A DNA stretch of 64,000 bases. Source: Enterococcus pseudoavium NBRC 100491 (GTDB taxonomy: Bacteria > Bacillota > Bacilli > Lactobacillales > Enterococcaceae). The stretch spans positions 1-64,000 of the forward strand of contig NZ_BCQF01000004.1 in NCBI RefSeq assembly GCF_001544295.1. The letters run 5' to 3'. The notes under the pieces were generated by a model. That model was not told the origin of the DNA, made no database searches, and saw only the letters and a list, made by a program, of their open reading frames with translations. The position numbers and the translations under genes were made by a program. Within the stretch, counting starts at the first letter, position 1. Every line of letters begins with the position of its first letter. Shown here piece after piece: positions 1 to 8,806 of this stretch.

Positions 1-1
1 A

Positions 2-37
2 GAAAAAAAGACAAACCTTAAGTTATCAAGGTTTGCC
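2..37 (-). terminator. Intrinsic terminator of tRNA-Thr
   Basis: Read on the minus strand, the arms GGCAAACCTT and AAGGTTTGTC form a 10-bp stem with an 8-nt loop, followed by a run of seven T residues. It lies about ten bases past the 3' end of the leftward tRNA-Thr gene and would end that transcript. Confidence 0.85.
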
Positions 38-47
38 TTTATCAGTA

Positions 48-120
48 TGCCAGCTGCAGGAATCGAACCTGTGACCTACGCGTTACGAGTGCGTTGCTCT
101 ACCGACTGAGCTAAGCTGGC
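48..120 (-). tRNA. tRNA-Thr (anticodon CGT)
   Basis: On the minus strand this 73-nt segment folds as a cloverleaf. The 7-bp acceptor stem GCCAGCT/AGCTGGC is perfect, the D arm contains AGCTCAGTCGGTAGAGC, and the T loop is GGTTCGATTCC. The anticodon loop CTCGTAA has CGT at its centre, which reads ACG threonine codons. The discriminator base is A and CCA is not encoded. The anticodon stem has one A·C mismatch next to the loop. Confidence 0.93.
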
Positions 121-136
121 GTTTAGTACAAAAGAA

Positions 137-165
137 ATTATAAGGAACTTTAGTAAAAAAGTAAA
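137..165 (-). promoter_or_regulatory. Promoter of tRNA-Thr
   Basis: On the minus strand TTTACT (160-165) and a perfect TATAAT (137-142) are separated by 17 bp. Transcription would start near 130, about ten bases before the mature tRNA 5' end, as is usual for single tRNA genes. Confidence 0.7.
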
Positions 166-192
166 GTAAGATTATTCTTAAAATGCGATTAC

Positions 193-221
193 ATGAAAAA
201 AACTTGAAAATATGCTAAAAT
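193..221 (+). promoter_or_regulatory. Possible promoter of the DUF2187 gene
   Basis: An extended -10 element TGCTAAAAT ends at 221, and a weak -35-like ATGAAA lies 17 bp upstream. A start near 228 would give a 5' leader of about 185 nt before the DUF2187 start codon, unusually long for a 78-residue protein. Confidence 0.4.
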
Positions 222-390
222 AAAGGAAGTAAGACAAGAGGATGACCGCTCTGTTTTTCATAATTCTCTGCTAACAGAATTTATGAGCTTAAGTTGAGCA
301 AAATTCTCAAATACTAGTAAAACGGTATGCGGCTTGAAATAGGCCTCATTTTTCTCAGGAAAAATGACTACCAATGACTACTTTAGTATA
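222..390 (+). other. Leader region with two hairpins
   Basis: This gene-free stretch precedes the DUF2187 gene. It contains an imperfect hairpin at 248-288 (GCTC/GAGC at the base, CATAATTCT/AGAATTTATG above) and a perfect 9-bp hairpin at 346-367 (TCATTTTTC, loop TCAG, GAAAAATGA). The second is followed by the short repeat GACTACCAATGACTAC and then the ribosome binding site. There is no T-run, so it is not an obvious attenuator. I do not recognise a known RNA family here. Confidence 0.35.
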
Positions 391-412
391 AAAAAGGAGG
401 CGTTTAAAACAG

Positions 413-649
413 ATGGCTACATTTGGCAAAATAGAGACGCACATTGATCCTTCCGAAGCAGGGAAAGATTTTCCCGTCAAGACACACGTAATGTTCACGA
501 TTCGTGGTAAATCCCAAACTGGGATCATCACTAAACAATTGAAAAACGCAGCTGTCGTTGAAATTGATGAGAAACAAGATAATGAACACTTGATGATTCA
601 TTCCAATGGCGTTGTCGTCATCAATTATAAGCAAATGAAAAAGATTTAA
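413..649 (+). CDS. DUF2187 (YkvS-like) small protein
   Basis: This 78-residue protein resembles the DUF2187/YkvS family of small, beta-rich, KOW-like proteins of Firmicutes. The family core is visible as VMFTIRGKSQTGIITKQ, then VVEID, then a closing VVINYKQMKKI. There is no signal peptide or membrane segment, so it should be cytosolic. The family's function is unknown. An AAAAGGAGG ribosome binding site 14 bases upstream supports the ATG. It is a single gene, closed by a bidirectional terminator and preceded by a long, possibly structured leader. The family call rests on pattern memory and could be wrong. Confidence 0.75.
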   Translation: MATFGKIETHIDPSEAGKDFPVKTHVMFTIRGKSQTGIITKQLKNAAVVEIDEKQDNEHLMIHSNGVVVINYKQMKKI

Positions 650-659
650 TTTCAAACAA

Positions 660-695
660 AGCAGGTATGTCAAAATGACATACCTGCTTTTACTT
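660..695 (+). terminator. Bidirectional terminator between DUF2187 gene and upp
   Basis: AGCAGGTATGTCA and TGACATACCTGCT form a perfect 13-bp stem with loop AAA. T residues follow on the plus side, and A residues before it serve the minus strand, so it ends both the rightward DUF2187 gene and the leftward upp. Confidence 0.9.
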
Positions 696-697
696 TA

Positions 698-1327
698 TTA
701 TTTTGTTCCGAATAACCGGTCGCCAGCATCTCCTAGACCAGGGACGATGTAACCATCTTCGTTTAATCGTTCGTCTAAAGCTGCCGTGTAGATATCCACA
801 TCTGGGTGTGCTTCTTGCAACGCTTTGACGCCTTCAGGGGCTGCAACTAAACAAACAAATTTCATGTTCGATGCGCCACGTTTTTTCAATGAATCGATCG
901 CCATGATCGCTGAACCGCCAGTTGCCAACATTGGGTCAACGATAAATAATTGACGACTGTCGATATCTTCTGGCATTTTGAAGAAATATTCATGTGGTTC
1001 CAATGTTTCTTCATCTCGGAACATTCCGATGTGTCCGACTTTTGCGGCTGGGATTAATTCTAAGATCCCATCTACCATTCCGATCCCCGCACGTAAAATT
1101 GGTACGATCGCTACTTTTTTCCCTGATAAGGTTTTTTGTGTAGATGTTTGGATCGGTGTTTCAATCTCGACATCTTCTAACGGCATATCACGAGAGACCT
1201 CATAAGCCATTAACATCGCGATTTCATTTACTACTTCGCGAAAAACCTTTGTCCCACAGTTTTTATCACGAATAATCGTTAATTTGTGTTGAATCAATGG
1301 ATGATCAATTACTTGAAACTTGCCCAT
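698..1327 (-). CDS. upp: Uracil phosphoribosyltransferase
   Basis: Upp salvages uracil by joining it to PRPP, giving UMP and pyrophosphate in the cytosol. The 209-residue length is typical of bacterial Upp. The PRPP-binding signature [10 protein letters not shown] lies at about residues 131-140, and the C-terminal uracil-binding stretch [16 protein letters not shown] is intact. AAAGGAG precedes the ATG. It sits 64 bp downstream of glyA in the same direction and may share its transcript. The terminator right after its stop suggests it is the last gene of that unit. The upp-glyA neighbourhood is conserved in enterococci and many Firmicutes. Confidence 0.97.
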   Translation of the reverse strand: MGKFQVIDHPLIQHKLTIIRDKNCGTKVFREVVNEIAMLMAYEVSRDMPLEDVEIETPIQTSTQKTLSGKKVAIVPILRAGIGMVDGILELIPAAKVGHIGMFRDEETLEPHEYFFKMPEDIDSRQLFIVDPMLATGGSAIMAIDSLKKRGASNMKFVCLVAAPEGVKALQEAHPDVDIYTAALDERLNEDGYIVPGLGDAGDRLFGTK

Positions 1328-1391
1328 AATAAATTGCTCCTTTATTCTGCATTTCTCCTAATTATATGACAATTTCACGAAGAAAACTAGT

Positions 1392-2636
1392 CTAATGTTG
1401 TGCTTGAATTGGATGAGCTTCCGTTAATTCTAGAACCGCTTGACGAACTTCTGCCAATTTGGCTTCATCTCCATTAGAACGCAACGTTTCAATAATTAAT
1501 TCAGCTACTCGTGCCGCATCCTGCTCTTTAAAATCACGACTAGTAATAGCCGCCGTTCCGATTCGGATTCCACTGGTTTCTTTAAAACTTTTTGATTCAA
1601 ACGGAATCGAATTTTTATTGACAGTAATATGCACCGTATCTAACAACTCTTCTGCTTCACGTCCAGTGATGTCAAAACCAGTTACCTCTAGTAAAAGTAA
1701 ATGATTGTCACTGCCGCCAGAGATGACCCGTGTTTCCGCTGTTTGATTAAAGACTTTCACCATCGCCTGAATGTTTTTCAAAACTTGTTCACTGTAGCCT
1801 TTAAATTCCGGTGCCAAAGCTTCTTTAAAAGCAACTGCTTTGGCCGCAATCACGTGTTCTAAAGGGCCGCCCTGTAGGCCAGGGAAAACAGCACTGTTGA
1901 TTTTCTTCGCCAGCTCGGCATCATTGGTCAAAATTAAGCCCCCGCGAGGTCCGCGTAATGTTTTATGAGTCGTTGATGTCACCACGTCTGCATAAGGAAC
2001 TGGATTCGGATGTAAACCGGTCGCGACTAAACCTGCGATATGTGCCATATCGACCATTAATTTTGCGCCAACTTCATCCGCGATTTCCCGAAAGCGCGCA
2101 AAATCGATAATTCGACTATAAGCACTGGCCCCAGCTACGATTAATTTAGGCTGATGTTTCCGCGCTAAAATACGAACTACTTCATAATCCAACGTTTCGG
2201 TGTGAGGATCCACCCCATAGCTGACAAAATTATATAATTTACCACTGACATTCACCGGTGAACCATGGGTTAAGTGTCCCCCAGCAGATAGATCCATTCC
2301 TAATACCGTATCACCCGGCTGAATCAATGAGAAATAAGCCGCTTGATTGGCTTGCGAACCTGAGTGTGCCTGAACATTTGCGTATTTTGCATCAAATAAT
2401 ACTTTTGCCCGATCGATTGCTAAATTTTCTACAACATCAATAAATTCACAACCACCATAATAACGACGACCAGGATAGCCTTCCGCATATTTATTTGTTA
2501 AGACACTCCCTTGAGCCATTCGTACCGCTTCTGACACAATATTCTCAGAAGCAATCAATTCAATATTTTGCTCCTGACGCTCCGCCTCATTCTCAATTGC
2601 TCCCCATAGTTCGGGATCTAGTGCTTTATAATCCAT
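1392..2636 (-). CDS. glyA: Serine hydroxymethyltransferase
   Basis: GlyA is a PLP enzyme that interconverts serine plus tetrahydrofolate with glycine plus 5,10-methylene-tetrahydrofolate, the main source of one-carbon units. The protein is 414 residues, the family's usual length. It carries IELIASEN near the N terminus, the [14 protein letters not shown] substrate-binding stretch, and the PLP-lysine motif [13 protein letters not shown] around residue 225. The reading frame opens upstream at a TTG, but AAAGGTGG is placed for the ATG at 2636 and the family begins at this MDYK. It lies between ywlC and upp in a leftward block. Confidence 0.96.
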   Translation of the reverse strand: MDYKALDPELWGAIENEAERQEQNIELIASENIVSEAVRMAQGSVLTNKYAEGYPGRRYYGGCEFIDVVENLAIDRAKVLFDAKYANVQAHSGSQANQAAYFSLIQPGDTVLGMDLSAGGHLTHGSPVNVSGKLYNFVSYGVDPHTETLDYEVVRILARKHQPKLIVAGASAYSRIIDFARFREIADEVGAKLMVDMAHIAGLVATGLHPNPVPYADVVTSTTHKTLRGPRGGLILTNDAELAKKINSAVFPGLQGGPLEHVIAAKAVAFKEALAPEFKGYSEQVLKNIQAMVKVFNQTAETRVISGGSDNHLLLLEVTGFDITGREAEELLDTVHITVNKNSIPFESKSFKETSGIRIGTAAITSRDFKEQDAARVAELIIETLRSNGDEAKLAEVRQAVLELTEAHPIQAQH

Positions 2637-2699
2637 CCAAACGCCACCTTTCAACTTTATGTTTCTAGTATACGGAAGATTAACCAGATAATCGAATCT

Positions 2700-2740
2700 T
2701 TTGTTTACTTTTTTTCAAAAAAGTAAAAGACTCAGTTGAA
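2700..2740. repeat. A/T-rich inverted repeat between ywlC and glyA
   Basis: TTTACTTTTTT and AAAAAAGTAAA face each other with almost no loop in the 117-bp gap between ywlC and glyA. It could be a weak terminator of the leftward ywlC transcript, but the stem is nearly all A:T, so I hold this loosely. Confidence 0.3.
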
Positions 2741-2753
2741 CAATCGAAAAAAG

Positions 2754-3782
2754 TTAACCCTCGTTCGTTTGGCTCTTACTGAAATAATTTTGCGCTGCGG
2801 CTTTTTTCAAACGATTCATATAAGCTAAGCCTAAATGATCCTCAGGAAAGACTTCCGCAAAAATGATATCAACTGTTTTGGCTTCATCCAACGCCCGCAA
2901 GCCACTGAATAATCCATGGGTGGCCGCTTCGATCGAATCATCCGCAAAAACAAAACGATCAGCCGAAGAATAACTCTTAGCGATTTTCGGACTTGCCAGT
3001 AGACCGACTTTTTTATTGTTTGTATCAGCCCAAGTCAAAGCAGCTTTCCAATCAGCAGGTTTGATCATTAAAACCGGTGTATCTGGTGAATAATGTTTGT
3101 ACTTCATCCCCGGCGCTTTCGGTGTCTCGCTTTCCTTAACTAAATGTTTATCTAACGGAACTTCAATGCCTAAAACCGCTTCTAATGTTTCCTTAGTCAC
3201 AGCGCCTGGCCGTAAAATCGTCGGTACTTCACTGCTTAAGTCTAAAACAGTTGATTCAACACCAATTTGCGTAGCACCGTCATCTAAAATCCCAGCTATT
3301 TTGTTTTTTAAATCATGATAAACATGCAGTGCTGTCGTTGGACTGGGTTTTCCCGATGTGTTGGCACTCGGCCCAACTAACGGCGCTCCGGTTTCTTCAA
3401 TTAAAGATAATGTTTTTTTATTATCTGGCATTCGAAAAGCTGCTGTGGATAAGCCCCCTGTCACAACCGGGCTTAAACTGCCAGATTTGATCGAAAAAAT
3501 CAAAGTTAGCGGTCCCGGCCAAAAATTTTTGATGATTTTTTCAGTCAGTGGATGGTAGCTTTCCACATAGTCTTTGGTCATCGAAAAATCTGCTACATGA
3601 ACGATTAACGGATTGTCGCTAGGACGCCCCTTGACCGCAAAGACTTGTTTGACCGATTCCGGTAAAAGCGCATTAGCACCTAATCCGTAGACGGTCTCCG
3701 TTGGAAAGGCCACCAATTCCCCTTGGCGTAATAATTTCGCCGCTTGTTCAATTTCATCAGATTGAAAAATTTTTGTTTCCAC
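2754..3782 (-). CDS. ywlC: Threonylcarbamoyl-AMP synthase (Sua5/YwlC type)
   Basis: This enzyme makes L-threonylcarbamoyl-AMP from threonine, bicarbonate and ATP, the first step of the t6A37 modification of tRNAs that read ANN codons. At 342 residues it is the long Sua5 form. An N-terminal YrdC domain (about 1-200) has PTETVYGLGANA, KGRPSDNPLIVHV and GPSANTSGKPSPT. A C-terminal Sua5 domain follows the linker PGMKYKHYSPDTP. The start is a GTG about 13 bases after AAAAGGAG, a long spacing, so the exact start is uncertain. It is flanked by prmC and glyA in the same direction. Confidence 0.93.
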   Translation of the reverse strand: METKIFQSDEIEQAAKLLRQGELVAFPTETVYGLGANALLPESVKQVFAVKGRPSDNPLIVHVADFSMTKDYVESYHPLTEKIIKNFWPGPLTLIFSIKSGSLSPVVTGGLSTAAFRMPDNKKTLSLIEETGAPLVGPSANTSGKPSPTTALHVYHDLKNKIAGILDDGATQIGVESTVLDLSSEVPTILRPGAVTKETLEAVLGIEVPLDKHLVKESETPKAPGMKYKHYSPDTPVLMIKPADWKAALTWADTNNKKVGLLASPKIAKSYSSADRFVFADDSIEAATHGLFSGLRALDEAKTVDIIFAEVFPEDHLGLAYMNRLKKAAAQNYFSKSQTNEG

Positions 3783-3837
3783 AGCTTCTCCACAGCTCCT
3801 TTTCTATTTTTTCCTAGTTTAAAAACCTTTATCGACG

Positions 3838-3896
3838 ACTTATCCTCAAATAGTGGACAACTCAATTGTCAAGTGTGTATAACCATGTTGATAACT
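3838..3896. promoter_or_regulatory. Cluster of DnaA-box-like 9-mers
   Basis: The 178-bp gap between prmC and ywlC holds four near-matches to the DnaA box TTATCCACA (reverse TGTGGATAA): TTATCCTCA at 3840-3848 (one mismatch), AGTGGACAA at 3852-3860 (two), TGTGTATAA at 3874-3882 (one) and TGTTGATAA at 3886-3894 (one). Four within 55 bp is a dense cluster. It could bind DnaA, or it could be chance in an A/T-rich gap; no origin genes are nearby. Confidence 0.35.
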
Positions 3897-3960
3897 TTTA
3901 GCTTTTTTAAATCCCGCCAATTCGCTGTTCTTTTATTACTTTCCTGATTAAAAATAATTT

Positions 3961-4791
3961 TTAGCGCACAACGACCATTCGATCATTTTTGGCCATATCT
4001 TGTTGAACTGTTACACGCTTTTCAGGAAAGGCCGTTTGAAAAATTTCCTGCACCGCTACTCCTTGCTGAAAACCAATTTCCAGTAGAATCATTCCCGTTG
4101 ACTCCAGTAGTCTTTGACTTTGTTCGGCAATTTTTTGATAGATTGCTAAACCATGATTTTCGGCAAACAATGCTGTTTTCGGTTCATAGGTCCGTACACT
4201 TTCATCCATTAAATCCCATTCGTCTTCACTAATATAAGGGGGATTACTGATGATGATGTCTTGCTTTTCAGTAATTGCTGCCAGAACGTCGCTTTCTTTA
4301 AAGACGATCTCAGCGCCTAACATCTTTGCATTTTCTTGGGCAACATTCAATGCTGCATCAGAAATATCAACCGCTGTCACCTGCCATGCTGGTCGCGCCA
4401 ACTTTAAACTGACTGCGATTGCACCAGTCCCGGTCCCGATATCGATTACTTTTTTGGGCTTGTAATCATTCAATTCTAAACATAGTGCCACTAACTCTTC
4501 TGTTTCTGGCCGGGGGATCAATGTCGCTTCGGTTACCTTGAAACGATGATCAAAAAAAGATTCATAGCCTAATAAATACTGCGGTGGAATGTTTTTCATT
4601 AGAGCTACTAAATCTTTCTCAATAATCGCTTGATCTGCCGATGGAATTTCTTCCCGCATCTTTAAGAGCCAGTGCGTCTTATCCCAACCCTTGCGAGCAA
4701 GGAAAAGATATTCAATCGCATACCCTTCTTTTCCAGCAGCTTCTAAAAAAGAAGAAGCCCCTGACAGGACTTCGACATAAGTTTTAGCCAT
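3961..4791 (-). CDS. prmC: Release factor glutamine methyltransferase
   Basis: PrmC (HemK) methylates the glutamine of the GGQ motif in release factors RF1 and RF2, using S-adenosylmethionine. The 276 residues comprise a helical N-terminal substrate domain and a Rossmann methyltransferase domain. The SAM motif DIGTGTGAI is at about 117-125 and the catalytic NPPY at about 183-186. Its first codons overlap the end of prfA, its own substrate's gene, by 8 bp, so the two are translationally coupled. This prfA-prmC pairing is very widely conserved. Confidence 0.96.
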   Translation of the reverse strand: MAKTYVEVLSGASSFLEAAGKEGYAIEYLFLARKGWDKTHWLLKMREEIPSADQAIIEKDLVALMKNIPPQYLLGYESFFDHRFKVTEATLIPRPETEELVALCLELNDYKPKKVIDIGTGTGAIAVSLKLARPAWQVTAVDISDAALNVAQENAKMLGAEIVFKESDVLAAITEKQDIIISNPPYISEDEWDLMDESVRTYEPKTALFAENHGLAIYQKIAEQSQRLLESTGMILLEIGFQQGVAVQEIFQTAFPEKRVTVQQDMAKNDRMVVVR

Positions 4792-5857
4792 TTTGCATTT
4801 CTTCCAATTTCTTGGTTTGATCGTACATAATCAAGGCATCAATGATCTCGTCTAGCTTACCCGCTAAGATTTGATCCAACTTTTGAATCGTAAGACCAAT
4901 TCGATGATCCGTGACCCGATTTTGCGGAAAGTTATACGTCCGGATCCGTTCAGAACGATCCCCTGTACCAACGGCTGATTTACGGCTAGCGTCATATTCG
5001 CTTTGGGCCTCTTGTTGGATCTTATCATAAACCCGTGCACGTAAAATTTTCATCGCTTTTTCCCGGTTTTTAATCTGTGAACGTTCATCCTGCATCGCTA
5101 CCACAATACCGGTTGGGATGTGGGTCAAACGTACTGCCGAGGCCGTCTTATTGACGTGCTGTCCACCCGCACCAGAGGCATGATAAATATCCGTCCGAAT
5201 GTCTTTGTCTGCGAGATCGATTTCAACTTCTTCCGCTTCAGGCATCACGACCACGGTTGCAGTCGAAGTATGAATCCGTCCTTGTGATTCCGTTGATGGA
5301 ACCCGTTGAACACGATGAGCGCCGCTTTCGTATTTTAATTTAGAATAAACATTGTCTCCCGTGATCATCATAATCACTTCTTTATAGCCACCGATACCAG
5401 TCACGTTGGCTTCCATCACTTCTGTTTTCCAGCCTTGACTCTCAGCATATTTTTGATACATATTGAAAAGATCACCGGCAAATAATGCCGCTTCATCGCC
5501 ACCTGCGGCTCCGCGAATTTCCATGATGATGTTTTTATCATCATTTGGGTCTTTAGGTAGTAATAAGATTTTGATCTCATCTTCTAAAACATCTTTTTCT
5601 TTTTTTAAATCAGCTAATTCTTCTTTAGCCATCTCAGCCATTTCAGCATCTAAGTTTTCCCCTAATAATTCTTCGGTATCACTGATGCCCTCCACTACCT
5701 TTTTATAGCGGCGATAAGTCGCTACGGTCTCGCGCGTGTTGGCCTCTTCTTTTGATAACTGCATGAAACGCTGAGTATCACTGATGACTTCTGGGTCACT
5801 CAGCAGTTCCCCAAGCTCTTCATAACGATCTTCAATCGCTTGTAATTGATCGTACAT
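4784..5857 (-). CDS. prfA: Peptide chain release factor 1
   Basis: RF1 recognises UAA and UAG stop codons in the ribosomal A site and triggers release of the finished peptide. The 357-residue protein has the stop-codon-reading tripeptide PST at about 187-189, which marks RF1 rather than RF2, and the catalytic GGQ at about 231-233 in the context [20 protein letters not shown] lies a few bases before the ATG. It is followed by the overlapping prmC and preceded by tdk in the same direction, the standard Firmicutes arrangement. Confidence 0.97.
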   Translation of the reverse strand: MYDQLQAIEDRYEELGELLSDPEVISDTQRFMQLSKEEANTRETVATYRRYKKVVEGISDTEELLGENLDAEMAEMAKEELADLKKEKDVLEDEIKILLLPKDPNDDKNIIMEIRGAAGGDEAALFAGDLFNMYQKYAESQGWKTEVMEANVTGIGGYKEVIMMITGDNVYSKLKYESGAHRVQRVPSTESQGRIHTSTATVVVMPEAEEVEIDLADKDIRTDIYHASGAGGQHVNKTASAVRLTHIPTGIVVAMQDERSQIKNREKAMKILRARVYDKIQQEAQSEYDASRKSAVGTGDRSERIRTYNFPQNRVTDHRIGLTIQKLDQILAGKLDEIIDALIMYDQTKKLEEMQNG

Positions 5858-5921
5858 GGATAAAATCTCCTCCTAGTTGATTAGTCATTATTAAAAAAAT
5901 TACTCACTAATAGCTATTTTG

Positions 5922-6506
5922 TTAATTAGCAGAATGATCAATTTCCGGATGCAAATAATGTTTGCGACAGACTGGATAATAAGCCTCATTTCCGCCAATC
6001 TGAACTTGGTCCCCTTCATAGACCGGATGACCATCTATATAATGCAGATTCATCGTCGCTTTCTTATGACAGAACCAGCAAATCGTTTTTAATTCTTCTA
6101 ATTTGTCCGCATAAAGCAGTAAATATTTTGAGCCTTCAAACATTTCATTGCGAAAATCATTTTTCAAACCAAACGCCATCACAGGAATGTCCAACTCATC
6201 AACGACTTGCGCCAATTGAACAACGTGTTCTTTGGTCAAAAACTGTGATTCATCAATCAACACACAGTAAGGTTTGTAATCGAGCTGTTTGATGAACGCA
6301 AAAATATTTGTCTCAGGAAAAATTGGTACGGCCGGTCGGCTCAAACCAATTCGGCTGGAGATCGTTCCCACGCCATCCCGCGTATCTATTCCGCTAGTCA
6401 TTAAGACTACTGGTTTATTTTGTTCTTCATAATTATGGGCAACTTTCAGAATCTCAATTGTCTTTCCACTATTCATTGCACCGTATTTAAAAAAAAGCTG
6501 GGCCAT
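5922..6506 (-). CDS. tdk: Thymidine kinase
   Basis: Tdk phosphorylates thymidine to dTMP with ATP, the salvage route to dTTP. The 194-residue protein is a type II thymidine kinase: a P-loop GAMNSGKT at about 9-16, a central DESQF motif, and the zinc-binding cysteines CWFC and a later C-x-K-H in the lasso region. The frame opens at an upstream GTG, but GGGAAAGG is spaced correctly for the ATG at 6506, and [11 protein letters not shown] is the family's usual beginning. It starts the leftward tdk-prfA-prmC run. Confidence 0.95.
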   Translation of the reverse strand: MAQLFFKYGAMNSGKTIEILKVAHNYEEQNKPVVLMTSGIDTRDGVGTISSRIGLSRPAVPIFPETNIFAFIKQLDYKPYCVLIDESQFLTKEHVVQLAQVVDELDIPVMAFGLKNDFRNEMFEGSKYLLLYADKLEELKTICWFCHKKATMNLHYIDGHPVYEGDQVQIGGNEAYYPVCRKHYLHPEIDHSAN

Positions 6507-6712
6507 TCTTGTCACCTTTCCCTTTTGTTCCTATCGTATTATAGCGGAAAAGTCCAATTATTTACAGTAATAATTTTCATTACATGCTCACCTTAGACGA
6601 ATCATTTACTATTTTTGTCAAAGTCATAGGTTATCTTTTTAAGAATTTATCTCTTCAGTGCTATACTTTTAACAGTAATCATTTTATAAATTCTTATTTA
6701 GGAGGCGTTCTC

Positions 6713-8248
6713 ATGGAACAACCGGCAACAAAGAAACGGCGGAGTTTTCCGTCGGCCTACACGGTCATTATTATCGTCCTGATTATGGTTCAAGCATTAA
6801 CTTTTTTTATCCCTTCAGGTAAGTACAGTACCTTGAGCTATGACAGTGACAAAGATCAATTTGCCATCACCGATGCTCGTGATAAAACCGTCATGGCACC
6901 AGCGACACAACAGACTTTAGATAAGTATGATATCAATATCAAAGTCGAAAAATTTCGTGACGGAACGATCTATCGTCCTGCTGCGATCCCCAATTCATAT
7001 CAACAGATCAAAAAGCCTGCTCGTGGTGTAACTGGAACAATTACGCAGTTTTTACGTTCACAGGTCCAAGGGATCACTGAGAGCGTCGATATCATGATCT
7101 TTATCTTGATCTTGGGCGGTGTGATTGGCATCGTCAATGCCACCGGAGCGATGGACGCCGGAATGATGCGCCTGTCAGAAAAACTCAAAGGTAAGCAAAA
7201 ATGGCTGATCGTGATTGTAACCACTTTAATTGCTATCGGCGGAACCACCTTTGGATTGGCTGAAGAAACCATTGCGTTTTATCCTATCTTGATCCCAATC
7301 TTCTTATTGGCCGGTTATGATACCTTGACGGCGGTCGCCACGATTTATTTAGGAACTGCGATTGGGACCATGAGTTCTACAATCAATCCCTTTTCTACGG
7401 TTATTGCCTCAAATGCGGCTGGGATCAGTTTTACCGATGGGATGCCTTTACGGATTTTAATGTGGATTGCAGCCGTCGGTATCTCGATTCTCTACACCAT
7501 TCGCTATGCCGAGAAAGTTCGCTTAAACCCTGCCGCTTCACTGGTAGCAGATCAAGCTGAAAGTGATCGGAAACGTTTCTTAGGTGGACAAGATCGGGAG
7601 AAAACGACTGAATTTACTAAGCGCCAAAAGTTTTCTTTGATCGTTTTTGCTTTAGGTTTTGTAGTTATGATCTACGGCGTACAACAACTGGGCTGGTATT
7701 TTACTGAAATTGCCGTCGTCTTTCTCGCCGTCACCTATGTATTAGCCGTCGTTTCTGGTTTAGGCGAAAAGAAATTTATCGACAGCTTTGTGACCGGTGC
7801 AGCAGATCTTTTAGGCGTCGCCTTAATCGTCGGGCTGGCCCGTTCCGTCGGGATCGTAATGGAGAACAGCTTTATCAGCGACACAATCATGAATTTCTTT
7901 AGTAATGCCATCAGCGGTATGAACAATGTCATCTTTATTTGGTTTATGTTCTTAGTCTATGTAATCTTAGGCTTTTTCATCCAATCATCGTCTGGATTAG
8001 CGGTATTATCCATGCCGATTATGGCGCCTTTAGCTGATGTCGTCGGCATCGACCGTGCATTGATCGTTGATGCCTACAACTGGGGTCAAGGTTTGATCGG
8101 TTTAGTCGCACCAACAGGTTTGATTTTAGTTTCATTATCAGTAGTAAATGTTGGGTTTGATAAGTGGATCAAGTTTGTCACCAAACTACTGATTACTATC
8201 ATCATTTTAATCCTTGCATTCTTGGCAATTGGTGTCTTGCTCTCTTAA
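6713..8248 (+). CDS. YfcC-family basic amino acid/dicarboxylate-type carrier
   Basis: This 511-residue polytopic membrane protein belongs to the YfcC/DcuC-like superfamily of anaerobic carriers, which includes arginine/ornithine-type exchangers; its substrate is not known. A first membrane helix (about 18-36) is followed by a hydrophilic loop of roughly 90 residues, then about eleven further helices. GGTTFGLAEETIAFYPIL and GTAIGTMSSTINPFSTVIA are the conserved half-repeats of this fold. The frame opens at 6584, but AGGAGGCG is placed for the ATG at 6713, giving a standard KKRRSFPSAYT start. It stands alone and ends in a bidirectional terminator shared with merR. Confidence 0.85.
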   Translation: MEQPATKKRRSFPSAYTVIIIVLIMVQALTFFIPSGKYSTLSYDSDKDQFAITDARDKTVMAPATQQTLDKYDINIKVEKFRDGTIYRPAAIPNSYQQIKKPARGVTGTITQFLRSQVQGITESVDIMIFILILGGVIGIVNATGAMDAGMMRLSEKLKGKQKWLIVIVTTLIAIGGTTFGLAEETIAFYPILIPIFLLAGYDTLTAVATIYLGTAIGTMSSTINPFSTVIASNAAGISFTDGMPLRILMWIAAVGISILYTIRYAEKVRLNPAASLVADQAESDRKRFLGGQDREKTTEFTKRQKFSLIVFALGFVVMIYGVQQLGWYFTEIAVVFLAVTYVLAVVSGLGEKKFIDSFVTGAADLLGVALIVGLARSVGIVMENSFISDTIMNFFSNAISGMNNVIFIWFMFLVYVILGFFIQSSSGLAVLSMPIMAPLADVVGIDRALIVDAYNWGQGLIGLVAPTGLILVSLSVVNVGFDKWIKFVTKLLITIIILILAFLAIGVLLS

Positions 8249-8252
8249 AAAG

Positions 8253-8287
8253 AAAAGCCTGAGTCTTAAACGGATTCAGGCTTTTTT
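8253..8287 (+). terminator. Bidirectional terminator, carrier gene and merR
   Basis: AAAAGCCTGAGTC and GATTCAGGCTTTT form a near-perfect stem (one G·T) with a TTAAACG loop, and TTTTTT follows. It overlaps the last codons of the convergent merR gene, whose stop lies in the loop. Confidence 0.9.
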
Positions 8288-8724
8288 GAGGATAAATACT
8301 TTTGATGCCATTTCGCATCGACTTGACGTGTGCCTAGCTTGAAGAAAATTTCCTCCGTGCCGGCTTCATTAGCGGTTTGATAATACCATTTTTTCCAACG
8401 TAGAAAATCTAGTTGAGCTTGCAGTTCAAGAATTTTCCGTTCCAACGCAGCTTCTTGTTCAATCATAAAGGTATAACGTTGCGGCAATGTTTGATCGCCC
8501 ACCACACACCAGTCCATAAATTTGGCAATTTCTTTTACGGCAATTCCTGATTTTTTTAAACAATCGATCACTTCAATATACCCGAGATCATCCTCAGTGA
8601 ACTCTCTGCGCCCCGCCTGATTCTTTTTTACAAAAGGCAGCAAGCCCGCCTTATCATAATACCTTAACGTATCTTGTGAGATTCCATATTTTTCAGAAAT
8701 CTCGCCTATCAAAAATTTTTTCAT
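8266..8724 (-). CDS. MerR-family transcriptional regulator
   Basis: This 152-residue protein has the MerR winged helix at its N terminus (FLIGEISEKYGISQDTLRYYDKAGLLPF, then RREFTEDDLGYIEVI) and a C-terminal coiled coil around residues 80-120. There is no cysteine set of the metal-sensing type, so it more likely resembles aldehyde/organic-stress or multidrug MerR regulators (inference). The frame opens at a TTG directly against GAAGGAAG; the ATG at 8724 has better spacing. It is divergent from the dehydrogenase gene and faces a MerR-type promoter, so it probably controls that gene. Confidence 0.88.
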   Translation of the reverse strand: MKKFLIGEISEKYGISQDTLRYYDKAGLLPFVKKNQAGRREFTEDDLGYIEVIDCLKKSGIAVKEIAKFMDWCVVGDQTLPQRYTFMIEQEAALERKILELQAQLDFLRWKKWYYQTANEAGTEEIFFKLGTRQVDAKWHQKYLSSKKPESV

Positions 8725-8741
8725 TTTTTTCAACTTCCTTC

Positions 8742-8772
8742 TTGACCTAGAGTTAACTCCAAGTAGTAGAGT
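8742..8772 (+). promoter_or_regulatory. MerR-type promoter with 19-bp spacer and operator
   Basis: TTGACC (-35, 8742-8747) and TAGAGT (-10, 8767-8772) are separated by 19 bp, the lengthened spacer typical of MerR-activated promoters. A perfect palindrome GAGTTAACTC (8750-8759) lies inside the spacer, within a longer imperfect dyad CTAGAGTTAACTCCAAG. It drives the dehydrogenase gene starting at 8807. Confidence 0.75.
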
Positions 8773-8806
8773 TAGTCTATCATAATTTTGAAAGCAGGCA
8801 ATTCAA

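Noticed and set aside
404-673. 89-codon open frame on the minus strand over the DUF2187 gene
   Set aside because: It has no ribosome binding site, a low-complexity hydrophobic composition, and fully overlaps a well-supported gene.
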